64,000 nucleotides of DNA from positions 372,001-436,000 of the forward strand of contig JADJOJ010000010.1 in the NCBI GenBank assembly GCA_016713825.1, given 5' to 3'. Positions 44,139-53,614 of the stretch are shown here, one piece after another (the stretch's first letter is position 1; the number at the start of each line of letters is the position of its first letter). Under the pieces are notes generated by a model that was not told the origin of the DNA, did not search any database, and saw nothing but the letters and a program-made list of their open reading frames with translations. Made by a program: the position numbers and the translations under genes. This DNA is from Candidatus Leptofilum gracile. Lineage in GTDB: Bacteria > Chloroflexota > Anaerolineae > Promineifilales > Promineifilaceae.

Positions 44139-45395
44139 ATGAAACCTGCTGTCAAGTTTGAAAATGTATCAAAACGGTATGAACTGGGAACCGGGCAAAC
44201 CAGCCTAAAGCGGCTGCTTAAAAAAACCTTCACCAATAATAGCAAACTGCCGGAAGACCAGATTTTGTGGGCCTTGAAAGAGGTGAGTTTTAATGTGGAG
44301 CCTGGTTCGGCGTTGGGTTTGGTAGGGCCGAATGGGTCTGGCAAAACGACTTCGCTGAAGCTGCTTTCGCGCATTACGTTTCCTACTTCAGGTAAGGTGC
44401 ATATTAACGGCCGTATCTCTGCCTTAATTGAGCTGGGGGCCGGTTTTCACCCAGACCTGACGGGTCGGGAAAACGTTTACCTCAACGGCACCATTCTCGG
44501 CATGAAGCGGGAAGAGATCGACAAACGGTTTGACCAGATTGTTGATTTTTCTGGCATTGAGCGCTTTATAGACACCCCCGTTAAGCGGTACTCTTCTGGC
44601 ATGTACGTGCGCCTCGGTTTTTCCGTGGCGGCCCATGTAGAGCCAGATGTGCTGCTGGTGGATGAGGTGTTGGCCGTGGGCGATGCCCAGTTCCGCCAAA
44701 AATGCGCCGGACGTATTGACGAGTTGCAGGCATTGGGAACGACCATCGTTTTTGTGGCTCACAATTTGTATTTGGTGCGCAGCGTTTGTGACCAGGCCGT
44801 TTTTCTGCTTCATGGGCAGGTACAGCAGCAAGGCCCGGTGGATGAGGTGCTTAATAAATACGAAAATTGGCTTATCGAGCAGCAAATTGGGCAAAGTAAA
44901 GTGCCCGCCTCGGCTATGTTGGGGCGCAGTGATGGCCATTCAGAAGAGGTGATGATTCGCGAAATTGAAATGCACAATTTGCAAAGCGGCTCTACTGAAG
45001 CGTTTAACTACAATGACCCGGTTGAAATTCGGGTGCATTATTCGACGCAAAAGCTGATAGCCAATCCGAATTTGGTGCTGCGCATCAACCGGGCAGATGG
45101 AACCACCGCTGCCATGATCCGCACGGCCGATTATGGCCTCAAGCTAGATGCTCTGGAAGGTGACGGTTTTATTTCCCTGACGCTAGACCAACTCCAGCTG
45201 GCAACCGGCGGCTATACCATTGAATCGTCGCTGCTGGGGCCGATTGACGGCGTGGCTCTGGCCTGGGGCGCTTCTCGTTGGTTGCAGGTAGCTGGCATTA
45301 GCCTGGGGCATGAAGAGAGCAGCGGCGTGTTTGTACCCAGGGTGGCGGCTGCTGAAGTGCAACAACGGGCTGCTGTGGCTGATCTGGCGGGGTAA
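44139..45395 (+). CDS. wzt: Polysaccharide ABC exporter, ATPase subunit with C-terminal glycan-binding domain (Wzt-like)
   Basis: The 418-residue product has Walker A GPNGSGKTT (63-71), signature YSSGMYVR (151-158) and Walker B LLVDE (172-176). It extends past the ATPase domain by ~150 residues as a beta-rich region (VEIRVHYSTQKLIANPNLVLRINRADGTTAAMIRTADYG). This matches the carbohydrate-recognising domain of Wzt proteins that check chain-end modification before export. AGGAGG is 5 bases upstream. Its presence favours an ABC-dependent export route for at least one glycan. Confidence 0.95.
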   Translation: MKPAVKFENVSKRYELGTGQTSLKRLLKKTFTNNSKLPEDQILWALKEVSFNVEPGSALGLVGPNGSGKTTSLKLLSRITFPTSGKVHINGRISALIELGAGFHPDLTGRENVYLNGTILGMKREEIDKRFDQIVDFSGIERFIDTPVKRYSSGMYVRLGFSVAAHVEPDVLLVDEVLAVGDAQFRQKCAGRIDELQALGTTIVFVAHNLYLVRSVCDQAVFLLHGQVQQQGPVDEVLNKYENWLIEQQIGQSKVPASAMLGRSDGHSEEVMIREIEMHNLQSGSTEAFNYNDPVEIRVHYSTQKLIANPNLVLRINRADGTTAAMIRTADYGLKLDALEGDGFISLTLDQLQLATGGYTIESSLLGPIDGVALAWGASRWLQVAGISLGHEESSGVFVPRVAAAEVQQRAAVADLAG

Positions 45396-45748
45396 ACGGC
45401 CGTTCCCTCAATCGTTGAAACACCTTTGCAAATTTCATGAGTTGGCGCACCACCACGAATGAAACCCGTGGGTCGGATTGCCAATCCGACCCACATTTAT
45501 GCAGGAGATTTCATGAACGGCGGCACACTACCACAAATAAAAGGGACCCAGATGAACACAGATGGCGCTACTGAAAAAAGGGTGATTTCACCGCAGAGGC
45601 GCGGAGATCGCGGAGATTTTTCTCTGGTTATCTTTAAAACTCTGCGTCCTTTGCGTTTTTGCGGTTTGTTTTTTCAGTGGACGCACAGGTTTCCACAGAT
45701 TTAATCCGCGTTCATCCGCGTAATCCGCGGCCTATTTTCAAGGGAGTG
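45396..45748. repeat. Gap filled with hairpin repeats between wzt and a GT4 gene
   Basis: A near-perfect palindrome (GTGGGTCGGATTG at 45468-45480 with CCAATCCGACCCAC at 45481-45494) is followed by CTCTGCG/CGCAGAG, TTTGCG, and AATCCGCGTTCATCCGCGTAATCCGCGG words to 45735. These are types of short intergenic repeat, with no gene. No promoter is obvious. Confidence 0.65.
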
Positions 45749-47056
45749 ATGAATCTGTTAACGGCTAAACTTGGGGTAGACACGGCCGTTTCTACCCAAA
45801 CGGACTTGCGCGTTGCTTACGTGCTGCAAAATGCGGGAGTGGACCTGACGGCCGAATTTGGGCAAATGATCCTCATCCGCCAAACGGTACATGGGTTGGA
45901 ACAGCGCGGGCACACGGTAGAGCTGCTCAATTTACAAGGGCGCGAGGTTGTCGCTTACCCCAATTTGGCCGATTTGCACCAGCAGCGGCCGGTCAGGTTG
46001 GGGTGGAGTGGGAAACGGCCGTATCAACGCCTGGAAGGTGGGCTGCGGCGGCTCAGCCGCACCCTAAAACTACCCTACCTGGCCGGTTTCGACTCTCGCC
46101 GCTTTTACGAAGCGTGTGTGCATGAACTGCCCAACTACCAAATTTGCCATGAATACGCCGGACTGCTTAGCGTAGGGGCCGCCTATGCCTGCCAGCAAAC
46201 CGGCACCCCCTACGTCCTCACAGTCGATGCAGACCTGCTGCTAGAGGCCGATGTGATGGGCACACCCCTCACCGGCGTGCGCCGTCGCGCCGCGCAGTGG
46301 GCTGCCCGCAAAAGCTACCAGCTGGCAGATCAAATCGTCACCGTGTCTGAGCCTACCAAAGAAAACCTGGTGCAAAATTGGGGCGTTTCGGCCGAAAAAA
46401 TCACCGTGATTCCCAACGGCGTCAACCTGGACCATTTTCAACAGCCAGTGGACACAAGCCAGGTGCGGGCCGAATTGGGGCTGGGCGACGCGCCAATCAT
46501 CATGTTTGTGGGCGGTTTTCAACTGTGGCATGGCCTGGACAAGCTGTTGGCCGCCATGGCCCTCATCGTTCCCGTGCTGCCAGAAGCCCGCCTGGTGCTG
46601 GTGGGTGATGGCCCGGCGCGCACGTTTGTGGCTGATCACATTCGTCGCCTGGACCTGGAAAAATATGTTATCGTCACCGGCTTTTTGCCCCATGATCGCA
46701 TTCCGCATTACCTGGCTATGGCCGATGTGGTAACCGTTCCCTACCCGCAGCTGCCGCAAGAGATGTGGTTTTCGCCGCTGAAGCTGTATGAATACATGGC
46801 GGCTGGCAAAGCGATTGTGGCTTCCAGTGCCGGGCAGATCAAGCATGTGATCCGTGATGGTGAAAATGGGTTGCTGGTGCCGCCGGGCGATGTGGCCGAC
46901 CTGGCACAGGCGTGTTTGCAGCTGCTGCAAAATGCGCCAGAACGCCGCCGCCTGGGGGACAATGCCCGCCAAGAGGCAGCCAGGGAACATGCCTGGGCTC
47001 GCCAGATTGAACGCCTGGAGCGGGTGTATGAAGCCGCATTGAGGCAGCAGCCATGA
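45749..47056 (+). CDS. GT4 glycosyltransferase
   Basis: The 435-residue GT-B-fold enzyme has an N-terminal acceptor domain (RVAYVLQNAGVDL; MILIRQTVHGLEQRGHTVELL). The donor domain contains VPNGVNLDHF, IIMFVGGFQLWHGLDKLLAAM and the E-x7-E type stretch PLKLYEYMAAGKAIVASSAG. The start ATG 45749 follows AGGGAG; the longer frame upstream reads through repeats. It ends in an ATGA overlap with the next membrane glycosyltransferase gene. It probably adds one sugar to the glycan; donor unknown. Confidence 0.9.
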   Translation: MNLLTAKLGVDTAVSTQTDLRVAYVLQNAGVDLTAEFGQMILIRQTVHGLEQRGHTVELLNLQGREVVAYPNLADLHQQRPVRLGWSGKRPYQRLEGGLRRLSRTLKLPYLAGFDSRRFYEACVHELPNYQICHEYAGLLSVGAAYACQQTGTPYVLTVDADLLLEADVMGTPLTGVRRRAAQWAARKSYQLADQIVTVSEPTKENLVQNWGVSAEKITVIPNGVNLDHFQQPVDTSQVRAELGLGDAPIIMFVGGFQLWHGLDKLLAAMALIVPVLPEARLVLVGDGPARTFVADHIRRLDLEKYVIVTGFLPHDRIPHYLAMADVVTVPYPQLPQEMWFSPLKLYEYMAAGKAIVASSAGQIKHVIRDGENGLLVPPGDVADLAQACLQLLQNAPERRRLGDNARQEAAREHAWARQIERLERVYEAALRQQP

Positions 47057-48408
47057 CGATGCCCAAGCTTGCCCCTGCCACGCCTGAAGCGAAGCGAGAA
47101 CGGCCGTTTCCCCTCAAGGCTGCCTGGTTATCTGCCCGCAGCGTGCTGCTGGTGATGACCTTGCTAGAGCTGGGTTGGCTGGCCGCCATCTGGTTTACTG
47201 GGGCGACCGAGGCCACCTACAAACTGCCGCCTTTGCTGGTGGGCACAGGCGTGGTGGGCGCGGCCCTCATTTGGCTGCCCGACCGTTATTTTGCCTGGCT
47301 CTCCTTTGAGAAGGAACGCAGCGCGTGGCGCGTTTTGCTGCTGTTTGGTTTGCTGCTGGCAGGGTTGCTGCTGGTTTTTGCCGCCCAGCAGCGGGTTTGG
47401 CCGTTTGATGAGGTGGGTAATTTTTATGCCGCCAAAGCGGTGGCTGAAAAAGGCATTGGCACGCTTTTTGAAAATTACGCCATTCGCCCCTGGCTAGGGA
47501 ACCAGCACCCACCGCTGGTGCCCATTATGTTTGGTCTGGTTATGCGTTTGGTGGGGGTGTCACAGCTGATCGGGCGGTTGATTACGGCCGTATTTGCCCT
47601 GGGCACTGGCTGGCTCACCTACCGCATTGGCCGTCGCTTGTTCGACCAGGAGACGGCGCTGCTGGGGGCGCTGCTGCTGTTCACCTTCCCGCTCATGCTC
47701 CGTCTTAGCGCCGCAATGATGGTAGAAGTGCCGCTCACCTTCTTTTTTACGCTGACGGTGTGGTTTACCCTGCGCCTGGCAGAACGGCCGTCGCTGGGGC
47801 GGCTGCTTTTGGTTGGCCTGGTCATTGGCCTGGGGCTGCTGTCAAAATACACAATGGTCTTTGTTTTGCCCCTGGTATTTGGCATTTTCATGGTGTATGG
47901 CTCGTTTAAGCAAGCGTTGCGGTATTTAGGCGGGCTGGCGCTAATTGGGTTTCTATTTTTGGTTGGCTGGCTGTTGCTTGCCAGCCGCCTGAATGTGCTC
48001 CAGGGGCAATTGGCAACCGTTTTGGAGTATGCCGGTTTGGTGCTCACAACTGAATACGGCCGTCAGGTGCTTTTTGAAACAATGACCAACCGCTTGCCAT
48101 CTGGCCTGGGCGTTTATAATTTACCCATCATTACCTTGGGGGTTGTTTTTTTGCTCAATCGGCGTCGTAAGGTAGATTGGGTACTCTTGTTATGGATGCT
48201 TAGTGTGTGGCTACCCCTCACCCTCACCTTACCCGACCACCGCTACTTTTTACCCTCTTTCCCGGCTGTCGCTTTGGCGGCGGCATTGGGGTTACAGCAG
48301 GTGCCCAAAGCCGCCCAACGCGGCTTGCTGTTGGCGCTGCTGTTAGCGGGCAGCACCCTGTATTTGTATGTGGATTGGGTTCGGGCGGCTGAACTTTTTA
48401 TTAAGTAA
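47053..48408 (+). CDS. GT39-type polytopic membrane glycosyltransferase (PMT/ArnT-like)
   Basis: The 451-residue product has about ten membrane segments. The first external loop has WPFDEVGNFYAAKAVAEKG, where the acidic residues match the catalytic motif of PMT/ArnT-like enzymes. NQHPPLVPIMFGLVMRLVG follows. These enzymes use lipid-linked sugars outside the membrane. The gene overlaps the upstream GT4 gene by 4 bases, so the two are coupled, and the next gene starts directly after its stop. Confidence 0.88.
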   Translation: MTMPKLAPATPEAKRERPFPLKAAWLSARSVLLVMTLLELGWLAAIWFTGATEATYKLPPLLVGTGVVGAALIWLPDRYFAWLSFEKERSAWRVLLLFGLLLAGLLLVFAAQQRVWPFDEVGNFYAAKAVAEKGIGTLFENYAIRPWLGNQHPPLVPIMFGLVMRLVGVSQLIGRLITAVFALGTGWLTYRIGRRLFDQETALLGALLLFTFPLMLRLSAAMMVEVPLTFFFTLTVWFTLRLAERPSLGRLLLVGLVIGLGLLSKYTMVFVLPLVFGIFMVYGSFKQALRYLGGLALIGFLFLVGWLLLASRLNVLQGQLATVLEYAGLVLTTEYGRQVLFETMTNRLPSGLGVYNLPIITLGVVFLLNRRRKVDWVLLLWMLSVWLPLTLTLPDHRYFLPSFPAVALAAALGLQQVPKAAQRGLLLALLLAGSTLYLYVDWVRAAELFIK

Positions 48409-49896
48409 ATGGGACGTGTCATGAGGAAGCCAATTTTAGTTTTGCTGTTGCTGGGCCTGGTGTGGGGAACGGCCGTTCCCCGCACCCAGGCCCAAGATGA
48501 ATCATTTCTCTGGTCTGTTCCCAGATTGCTATCCAGCCCTGGTATCAACAATACCAGCGCCACAGAGATGATCGCCGATCCGCACGGCTTTGTTCACGTT
48601 TTCTGGACAGAACTTAACCCCGAGGATGAAATTACAACCCTGCAATATGCCACCTTCGACGGAATTGCCTGGACCCAACCAAACGATCTGGTAGCGACTG
48701 CCCCCAATGGCACCATCGTCGCCTTCTCGCCCGCTTTGGGCTCAGATGGCACCCTGCATCTGGTGTGGTCAGGGCAAAACCTGGGGCCAGTTTATTACAC
48801 CAATGCCCCGGCCCTGGCAGCCCGATCGGCCAGCGCTTGGGAACGGCCAACCACGCTAGACGCGCCCGCATCACAATTAAAGCTGCGGGTAGATGGAAAC
48901 AACATTTTGCACCTGATGCTTGCCAACATTTACGGAACTGAGCCGGGAATTTATTACACCCGGTCAGAAGATGCTGGCGACACCTGGCTCACCACTCGTT
49001 GGCTAGACCCAGACATTCCGCCGTCGGCTACACCCAGTGCGCTGAATTTTCAGATTGATCATAAAAATGGATTGCACACCACCTGGTTTTATGTTGCCAC
49101 AGGGCTGGGCAGCACCTACGGCACATGGATTCGTTACGTCCATTCCTTGGACGGGGGCGAAAATTGGGCGACACCCGTTACTATTGATGAGGCAGATGAA
49201 AGCGAAGACGAACTGCAATTGCCTGAGCCTGGTTTAGTTTTGGCTGGGGATGCGGTACATGTTGTTTATGCAGGTAATAGCGGTACGCAGCGCGAGTCCC
49301 GCTATTCGTTGGACCGTGGCGTTACCTGGAGCGGCACAAAGCGCATCCTGGGCGATTTGCAAGGGCAGGCCATTGGTGATGGTTTGTCGGTGGATAGTTT
49401 AGGGCGCGTACACTTTTTGGGGCAGATTCGTTGGCCGCAGGCAATCTACCATGCTTATCTGAACCCTGCTCAGCCGGAAGCGGGTTGGTCTGCGCCGCAA
49501 ATTGCTTACTTAATTGCCGAATCCGATGCGGCGGGGCGACAGGGACGTTACCATGCGCATCGGCTGCGCAGCAGCGTGGTGAACGGCAATATTTTGGTGG
49601 TTACTTTTTCTGATGAGGCGAATGGGCCGCTGTATGTGATGTGGCGCACGTTGGACGATGCGCCGTCTATCGATCCATTGCCCCTGCCCACGCCCACCCC
49701 CATGCCAGAAGTCACGGCCACGCCGCTGCCGGGGGTGGCTTTAACGCCAACCCCACCTCCTTTTGCCGGTACAGATTTGGCGACACCTGAAGACCCCACC
49801 AATGTGGGTTGGGGGGTATGGTTAGGCGTGTTACCGGCGCTTTTGCTTGTTGGGGGTGTTTTGGGCTTTCGTTTTTACCGGATGCGGCAGGCGTAA
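48409..49896 (+). CDS. Second secreted, membrane-anchored beta-propeller protein
   Basis: The 495-residue product has a signal peptide (RKPILVLLLLGLVWGTAVPRTQAQ), a repeat region with RSEDAGDTW, SLDGGENWATP and SLDRGVTWSGT Asp-box-like motifs, a Thr/Pro-rich stalk (PLPTPTPMPEVTATPLPG) and a C-terminal transmembrane helix (VWLGVLPALLLVGGVLGFRFY). It is a shorter paralogue of the protein at 40177 and has fewer repeats. ATG 48421 is an alternative start. Its position between two glycosyltransferase genes suggests it handles the same glycan outside the cell. Confidence 0.85.
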   Translation: MGRVMRKPILVLLLLGLVWGTAVPRTQAQDESFLWSVPRLLSSPGINNTSATEMIADPHGFVHVFWTELNPEDEITTLQYATFDGIAWTQPNDLVATAPNGTIVAFSPALGSDGTLHLVWSGQNLGPVYYTNAPALAARSASAWERPTTLDAPASQLKLRVDGNNILHLMLANIYGTEPGIYYTRSEDAGDTWLTTRWLDPDIPPSATPSALNFQIDHKNGLHTTWFYVATGLGSTYGTWIRYVHSLDGGENWATPVTIDEADESEDELQLPEPGLVLAGDAVHVVYAGNSGTQRESRYSLDRGVTWSGTKRILGDLQGQAIGDGLSVDSLGRVHFLGQIRWPQAIYHAYLNPAQPEAGWSAPQIAYLIAESDAAGRQGRYHAHRLRSSVVNGNILVVTFSDEANGPLYVMWRTLDDAPSIDPLPLPTPTPMPEVTATPLPGVALTPTPPPFAGTDLATPEDPTNVGWGVWLGVLPALLLVGGVLGFRFYRMRQA

Positions 49897-49918
49897 CCAG
49901 CCGAAAAGTGGGAGACGA

Positions 49919-51280
49919 ATGAAAATTGCCTTACTTACGCATAAGTTGAAGCCGCCGCTGATCGGTGGTGTAGATGTATACACAGACCGCCTGGGTAGGG
50001 GGTTGCAGCGCCTGGGGCACGAGGTAATTTACCTGGCGTTTGATGCTTCTGGAGAGGGGGCGGATATTGCGGTTGTGCCGGATCAGCATGTGGATGGTAC
50101 GGCCGTTCACCGCATCATCTTCAACTTTAACGCCCTGCCCAAAGAGACGCTAGACACCGTGTACAACCCGGAAATGGGGCGGGTTACCCGGCAAATTTTG
50201 GCCCAAGAAACGCCAGATTTTGTGATTGTCCTCAATTTTTATATGCTGACGTTGGCCGTGGTGGAAGCGGCCAAAGCGTTACATATTCCGGTGGCTCATG
50301 TGGCTACCGACTTTATTCCGGTTTGCCGTTGGGGTACGTTTATGCAGGGGAACCGCCAAACGTGCGAGGTAGGCGAATCGATCCAGACCTGTGCCTCTTG
50401 TTTTATTTCGCACCGGCCATTGGGCCGTTTGATGGGGGCGGTGATGGGAAAGCTGCCAGAAGCGACGGTGGTGAACTGGGCCGAGCAAGGCTACCGTTTG
50501 CCGCATCCGTTGGGGATGACACGGCCGTTTTTGAACCATGCTGCCATTATGAAAAAACGGTTGGACCGAATACGGCCGTTGCGCCAGCAAATCGATCTCG
50601 TTTTAGTGCCTACCCACTTCACCGAAAAAACGTTTCTGGAAAATGGCTTCTCGCCCGAACAAGTGCACTTTTTGCCCTTTGGCGTAGAAGCAAATTCCCC
50701 CCTGGCCACCACCCCCAAAATCAAATCAGACCATCTGCGCTTTATGTTTTTGGGACGATTCCAGCCATACAAAGGGCTGCACCTGGCCCTGACTGCGTTT
50801 AACAGCTTGCCCAACCCCAACGGTGCCACGCTGACAGTTTTTGGAGCCGCCGATGGGCATGATGCCTACTTTGCCAGCCTGGAGCAAATGATGTCGGCCA
50901 ATCCGCGCATTCATTTTGCCGGGCTCATTCCACCGACGGAGCTGGCGCGCGCCTTTGCCGAGGCCGACATTTTCTTGCTGCCTTCCACCTGGCATGAAAA
51001 TAGCCCGCTGATTTTACTCGACGCGCTGCAATCCAAAACGCCTGTGCTGGGCAGTGATATTGGCGGCGTCAGCGGCATTGTCACCCACGAGCGCAACGGC
51101 TTGCTCTACCCTCGCGAAGATGTGGCGGCGCTGCGGCAGGCGATGCAGCGGCTCATTGACCAGCCCGACCTGGTTGCCCGGCTGCAAGCGGGCGGCAATT
51201 TGCCCAGCATTGAATCCTACGCCCAGACGATTGTGGCAAAGATGACGGCGTTTTTGCCGTCTCAGGCAGGTGTGGCGTGA
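49919..51280 (+). CDS. GT4 glycosyltransferase with a cysteine-rich insertion
   Basis: The 453-residue product starts MKIALLTHKLKPPLIGGVDVYTDRLGRGLQRLG and has the donor-domain signature ENSPLILLDALQSKTPVLGSDIGG. Between about residues 138 and 165 it has four Cys (CRWGTFMQGNRQTCEVGESIQTCASC), a possible zinc or disulfide site found in some surface-glycan GT4 enzymes. GGGAG lies 4 bases before ATG 49919. The stop TGA overlaps the GTG start of the following epimerase in GTGA. Confidence 0.9.
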   Translation: MKIALLTHKLKPPLIGGVDVYTDRLGRGLQRLGHEVIYLAFDASGEGADIAVVPDQHVDGTAVHRIIFNFNALPKETLDTVYNPEMGRVTRQILAQETPDFVIVLNFYMLTLAVVEAAKALHIPVAHVATDFIPVCRWGTFMQGNRQTCEVGESIQTCASCFISHRPLGRLMGAVMGKLPEATVVNWAEQGYRLPHPLGMTRPFLNHAAIMKKRLDRIRPLRQQIDLVLVPTHFTEKTFLENGFSPEQVHFLPFGVEANSPLATTPKIKSDHLRFMFLGRFQPYKGLHLALTAFNSLPNPNGATLTVFGAADGHDAYFASLEQMMSANPRIHFAGLIPPTELARAFAEADIFLLPSTWHENSPLILLDALQSKTPVLGSDIGGVSGIVTHERNGLLYPREDVAALRQAMQRLIDQPDLVARLQAGGNLPSIESYAQTIVAKMTAFLPSQAGVA

Positions 51281-52218
51281 GGCGAGCATTGGTGGTGGGC
51301 GGTAATGGCTTTATTGGGGCGCATTTGGTGCAGCGACTGGTGGCGGCGGGCTGGCAGGTAACCATCCTGCACAAGTATGAGCAGCCGCGCTACAGCCAAC
51401 GGCCTGCGGTGGTGCAATTTTTGCGCGGCGATCTAACGCAAGAGACGCAGCTGGCGGAGGCGGTGGCCGGGCAAGATGTGGTGTTTCATCTGCTGTGGAC
51501 GACGACGGCGATTCATGAGGTGGCCAACCGAGATCCGGCGGCGGATGTGCAGGCCAATTTGCTGCCGACCGTGCGCCTGATTGAGGCGTGTTTGGCGGCT
51601 GGGGTAGGGCGGTTGGTGTTTACGTCGTCGGGGGGAACGGTATACGGCCGTACCCAAACCATTCCCATCGCTGAGAACCATCCCCACAACCCGGTGAATG
51701 CGTACGGGGTGAGCAAGCTGGCGGTGGAGAAATATTTGCACATGTTTCGCCATTTGCGCGGGCTGGATTATGCGGTGTTACGGCCGTCTGTGCCGTATGG
51801 CCCTGGGCAGCACCCGTTGAGCAAGCAGGGGGCAGTGGCTGTCTTTTTGTACCGGGTGGCGCACCGGCTGCCGCTCACCATTTGGGGCAATGGGGATGTG
51901 TCGCGAGATTATTTTTATATTGCGGATTTGGTGGATGCGCTGCTGCTGGCGGCTGAGGTTCAGTTGGGTGAAGCCCGTGTGTTTAATATTGGTGGGGCAG
52001 AAGAGGTGACTTTGAACCGGCTGGTGCAGTTGGCCGAGGCGGTGACGGGGGAAACGGCCGTGGTGCAATATCAGCTCGCCCGCAATTTTGATGCGCCTCG
52101 GGTGGTTTTAGATACGTCCCTGGCGCAAACCCAGCTGGGCTGGCAGCCGCAAGTGCCAATGCAAGAAGGATTGGCTAAAACATGGGAGTGGATTAAACAA
52201 CTTAGGACGCTTTTATGA
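51277..52218 (+). CDS. NAD-dependent nucleotide-sugar epimerase/dehydratase
   Basis: The 313-residue short-chain dehydrogenase has the Rossmann site VVGGNGFIGAHL, TSSGGTVYG (catalytic Ser/Thr region) and YGVSKLAVEKYL holding the Tyr-x3-Lys pair. RDYFYIADLVDALLLA and FNIGGAEEVTLNRLV are typical of UDP-glucose 4-epimerase-like enzymes. The exact substrate is unknown. GTG start with 4-base overlaps on both sides: translation is coupled to the GT4 gene and to the sulfatase-fold gene. Confidence 0.92.
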   Translation: MRRALVVGGNGFIGAHLVQRLVAAGWQVTILHKYEQPRYSQRPAVVQFLRGDLTQETQLAEAVAGQDVVFHLLWTTTAIHEVANRDPAADVQANLLPTVRLIEACLAAGVGRLVFTSSGGTVYGRTQTIPIAENHPHNPVNAYGVSKLAVEKYLHMFRHLRGLDYAVLRPSVPYGPGQHPLSKQGAVAVFLYRVAHRLPLTIWGNGDVSRDYFYIADLVDALLLAAEVQLGEARVFNIGGAEEVTLNRLVQLAEAVTGETAVVQYQLARNFDAPRVVLDTSLAQTQLGWQPQVPMQEGLAKTWEWIKQLRTLL

Positions 52219-53579
52219 ACAGGCCAAACATTATTTTACTAACAGTGGATACGTTACGGGCCGATATGCTGGGTTATGCCGGGTATCAGCGGCCGATTAC
52301 GCCAAATATTGACCGTTTTGCCGCCCAAAGCGTGCGCTTTAGGCAGGCAATTACGGCTGGCTCCTGGACGCAAGCGGCTTTCCCCGGCATCCTTACGTCT
52401 ACCTATGCCAGCATGTACGGGGGGTGTTTGGGGCCTTTGTCTACGGAACGGCCGTCTCCCATCAAATCCCTGGTAGAGAACGGGTACCAAACGGCCGCCT
52501 TCTCCACCAGCCCCCTGCTTAGCAAAACCTATGGCTACCACCACCACATCAAGCATTTTGTGGATTTGCTGCCTACAGAAAAAGCACCCTTCCTGTTTGG
52601 CCTTAAAGGGGGGCAACCGCTGCTGCGCACCCCCTGGGTTCATCGCCTTGCCCAACTGTTTGGCCAAAACTGGCGACCGCCAAAAGTATATCCCACAGCT
52701 GCCGAACTCAATGAGGTGGCTATTCAATGGCTAGAAGCGCATCAAGGCGAGCCATTTTTTGCCTGGCTGCATTACATGGACGTGCATTGGCCGTACCATT
52801 TGGAAGAAACATTAACCCAACCAAATGAGATTGCCGCAGCCTGGCAAGATTTGGCCCATTTGCATGAAGTTAATTGGTACGGCTTGCCCGTCTCGGCCGC
52901 GCAGAAAGCGCGTTATGTAAATTTGTATGAGCAAGCGGTGGCTTACTGCGATGCCCAAATTGGCAAACTGTTGGCGCACCTGGCAAACAGCGGCCTGGCG
53001 GAAAACAGCGTGATCATCCTTGTCTCTGATCATGGCGAAGAGTTTCTGGAAAGGAAGCATTGGGGGCATGTGGAGATCAATTTGTACGATGAAATTTTGA
53101 ATGTGCCCCTTATCATCCACGTGCCGGGCGTGGCTGGGCAGGTGGTTGAACAACAGGTGAGCACGCTAGACATCATGCCTACGGTGCTGGAGCTGGCCAA
53201 CTGCACCCCGCCAGACGGAATGTTGGGCACGAGCCTGAGTCCGCTGTGGCAGGGTAACCCAGCAGGGTACAACGCAGAAGTCGCTCTAAGCGAACGGTGG
53301 CGGGATGATGTCCATAAGATTGCCGTTCGTTCGGCTCGATTCAAATACATTTGGGACAGAGAGAAGCCAGAAGAGATTGAGCTGTACGATCTGGTCGTAG
53401 ACCCCAATGAAACCAACAATCTGGCAGCGCAGCAGCCTGAAGTAGTGGCCCACATGCACGGGTATGTGCAGGCGCAGCTTCAGCGCATGCGTGATACGTC
53501 GCCTGCTGCTATGGTTGCCGAGCCAGACCTGGACGCTGAGATTATCGCGCGTCTGCGCGGTTTGGGGTACGTTGAATAA
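52215..53579 (+). CDS. Sulfatase-fold (alkaline phosphatase superfamily) protein lacking the formylglycine motif
   Basis: The 454-residue product shares the sulfatase metal-site start (NIILLTVDTLRADMLGY; Asp12, Asp17) and VSDHGEEFLERKHWGH. At the nucleophile position it reads SWTQAAFPGILTS, so the expected CxPxR/SxPxR formylglycine motif is absent and a Thr (Thr52) occupies the catalytic spot. That is as in lipoteichoic-acid synthase and phosphoethanolamine transferases, though those are membrane-bound. It has no transmembrane segment. It could cleave or transfer a phosphodiester-linked group on the glycan. Function is uncertain. Confidence 0.82.
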   Translation: MNRPNIILLTVDTLRADMLGYAGYQRPITPNIDRFAAQSVRFRQAITAGSWTQAAFPGILTSTYASMYGGCLGPLSTERPSPIKSLVENGYQTAAFSTSPLLSKTYGYHHHIKHFVDLLPTEKAPFLFGLKGGQPLLRTPWVHRLAQLFGQNWRPPKVYPTAAELNEVAIQWLEAHQGEPFFAWLHYMDVHWPYHLEETLTQPNEIAAAWQDLAHLHEVNWYGLPVSAAQKARYVNLYEQAVAYCDAQIGKLLAHLANSGLAENSVIILVSDHGEEFLERKHWGHVEINLYDEILNVPLIIHVPGVAGQVVEQQVSTLDIMPTVLELANCTPPDGMLGTSLSPLWQGNPAGYNAEVALSERWRDDVHKIAVRSARFKYIWDREKPEEIELYDLVVDPNETNNLAAQQPEVVAHMHGYVQAQLQRMRDTSPAAMVAEPDLDAEIIARLRGLGYVE

Positions 53580-53614
53580 GGGCGGCACGGATTGATTTGC
53601 GTGGTGAAAAACCA

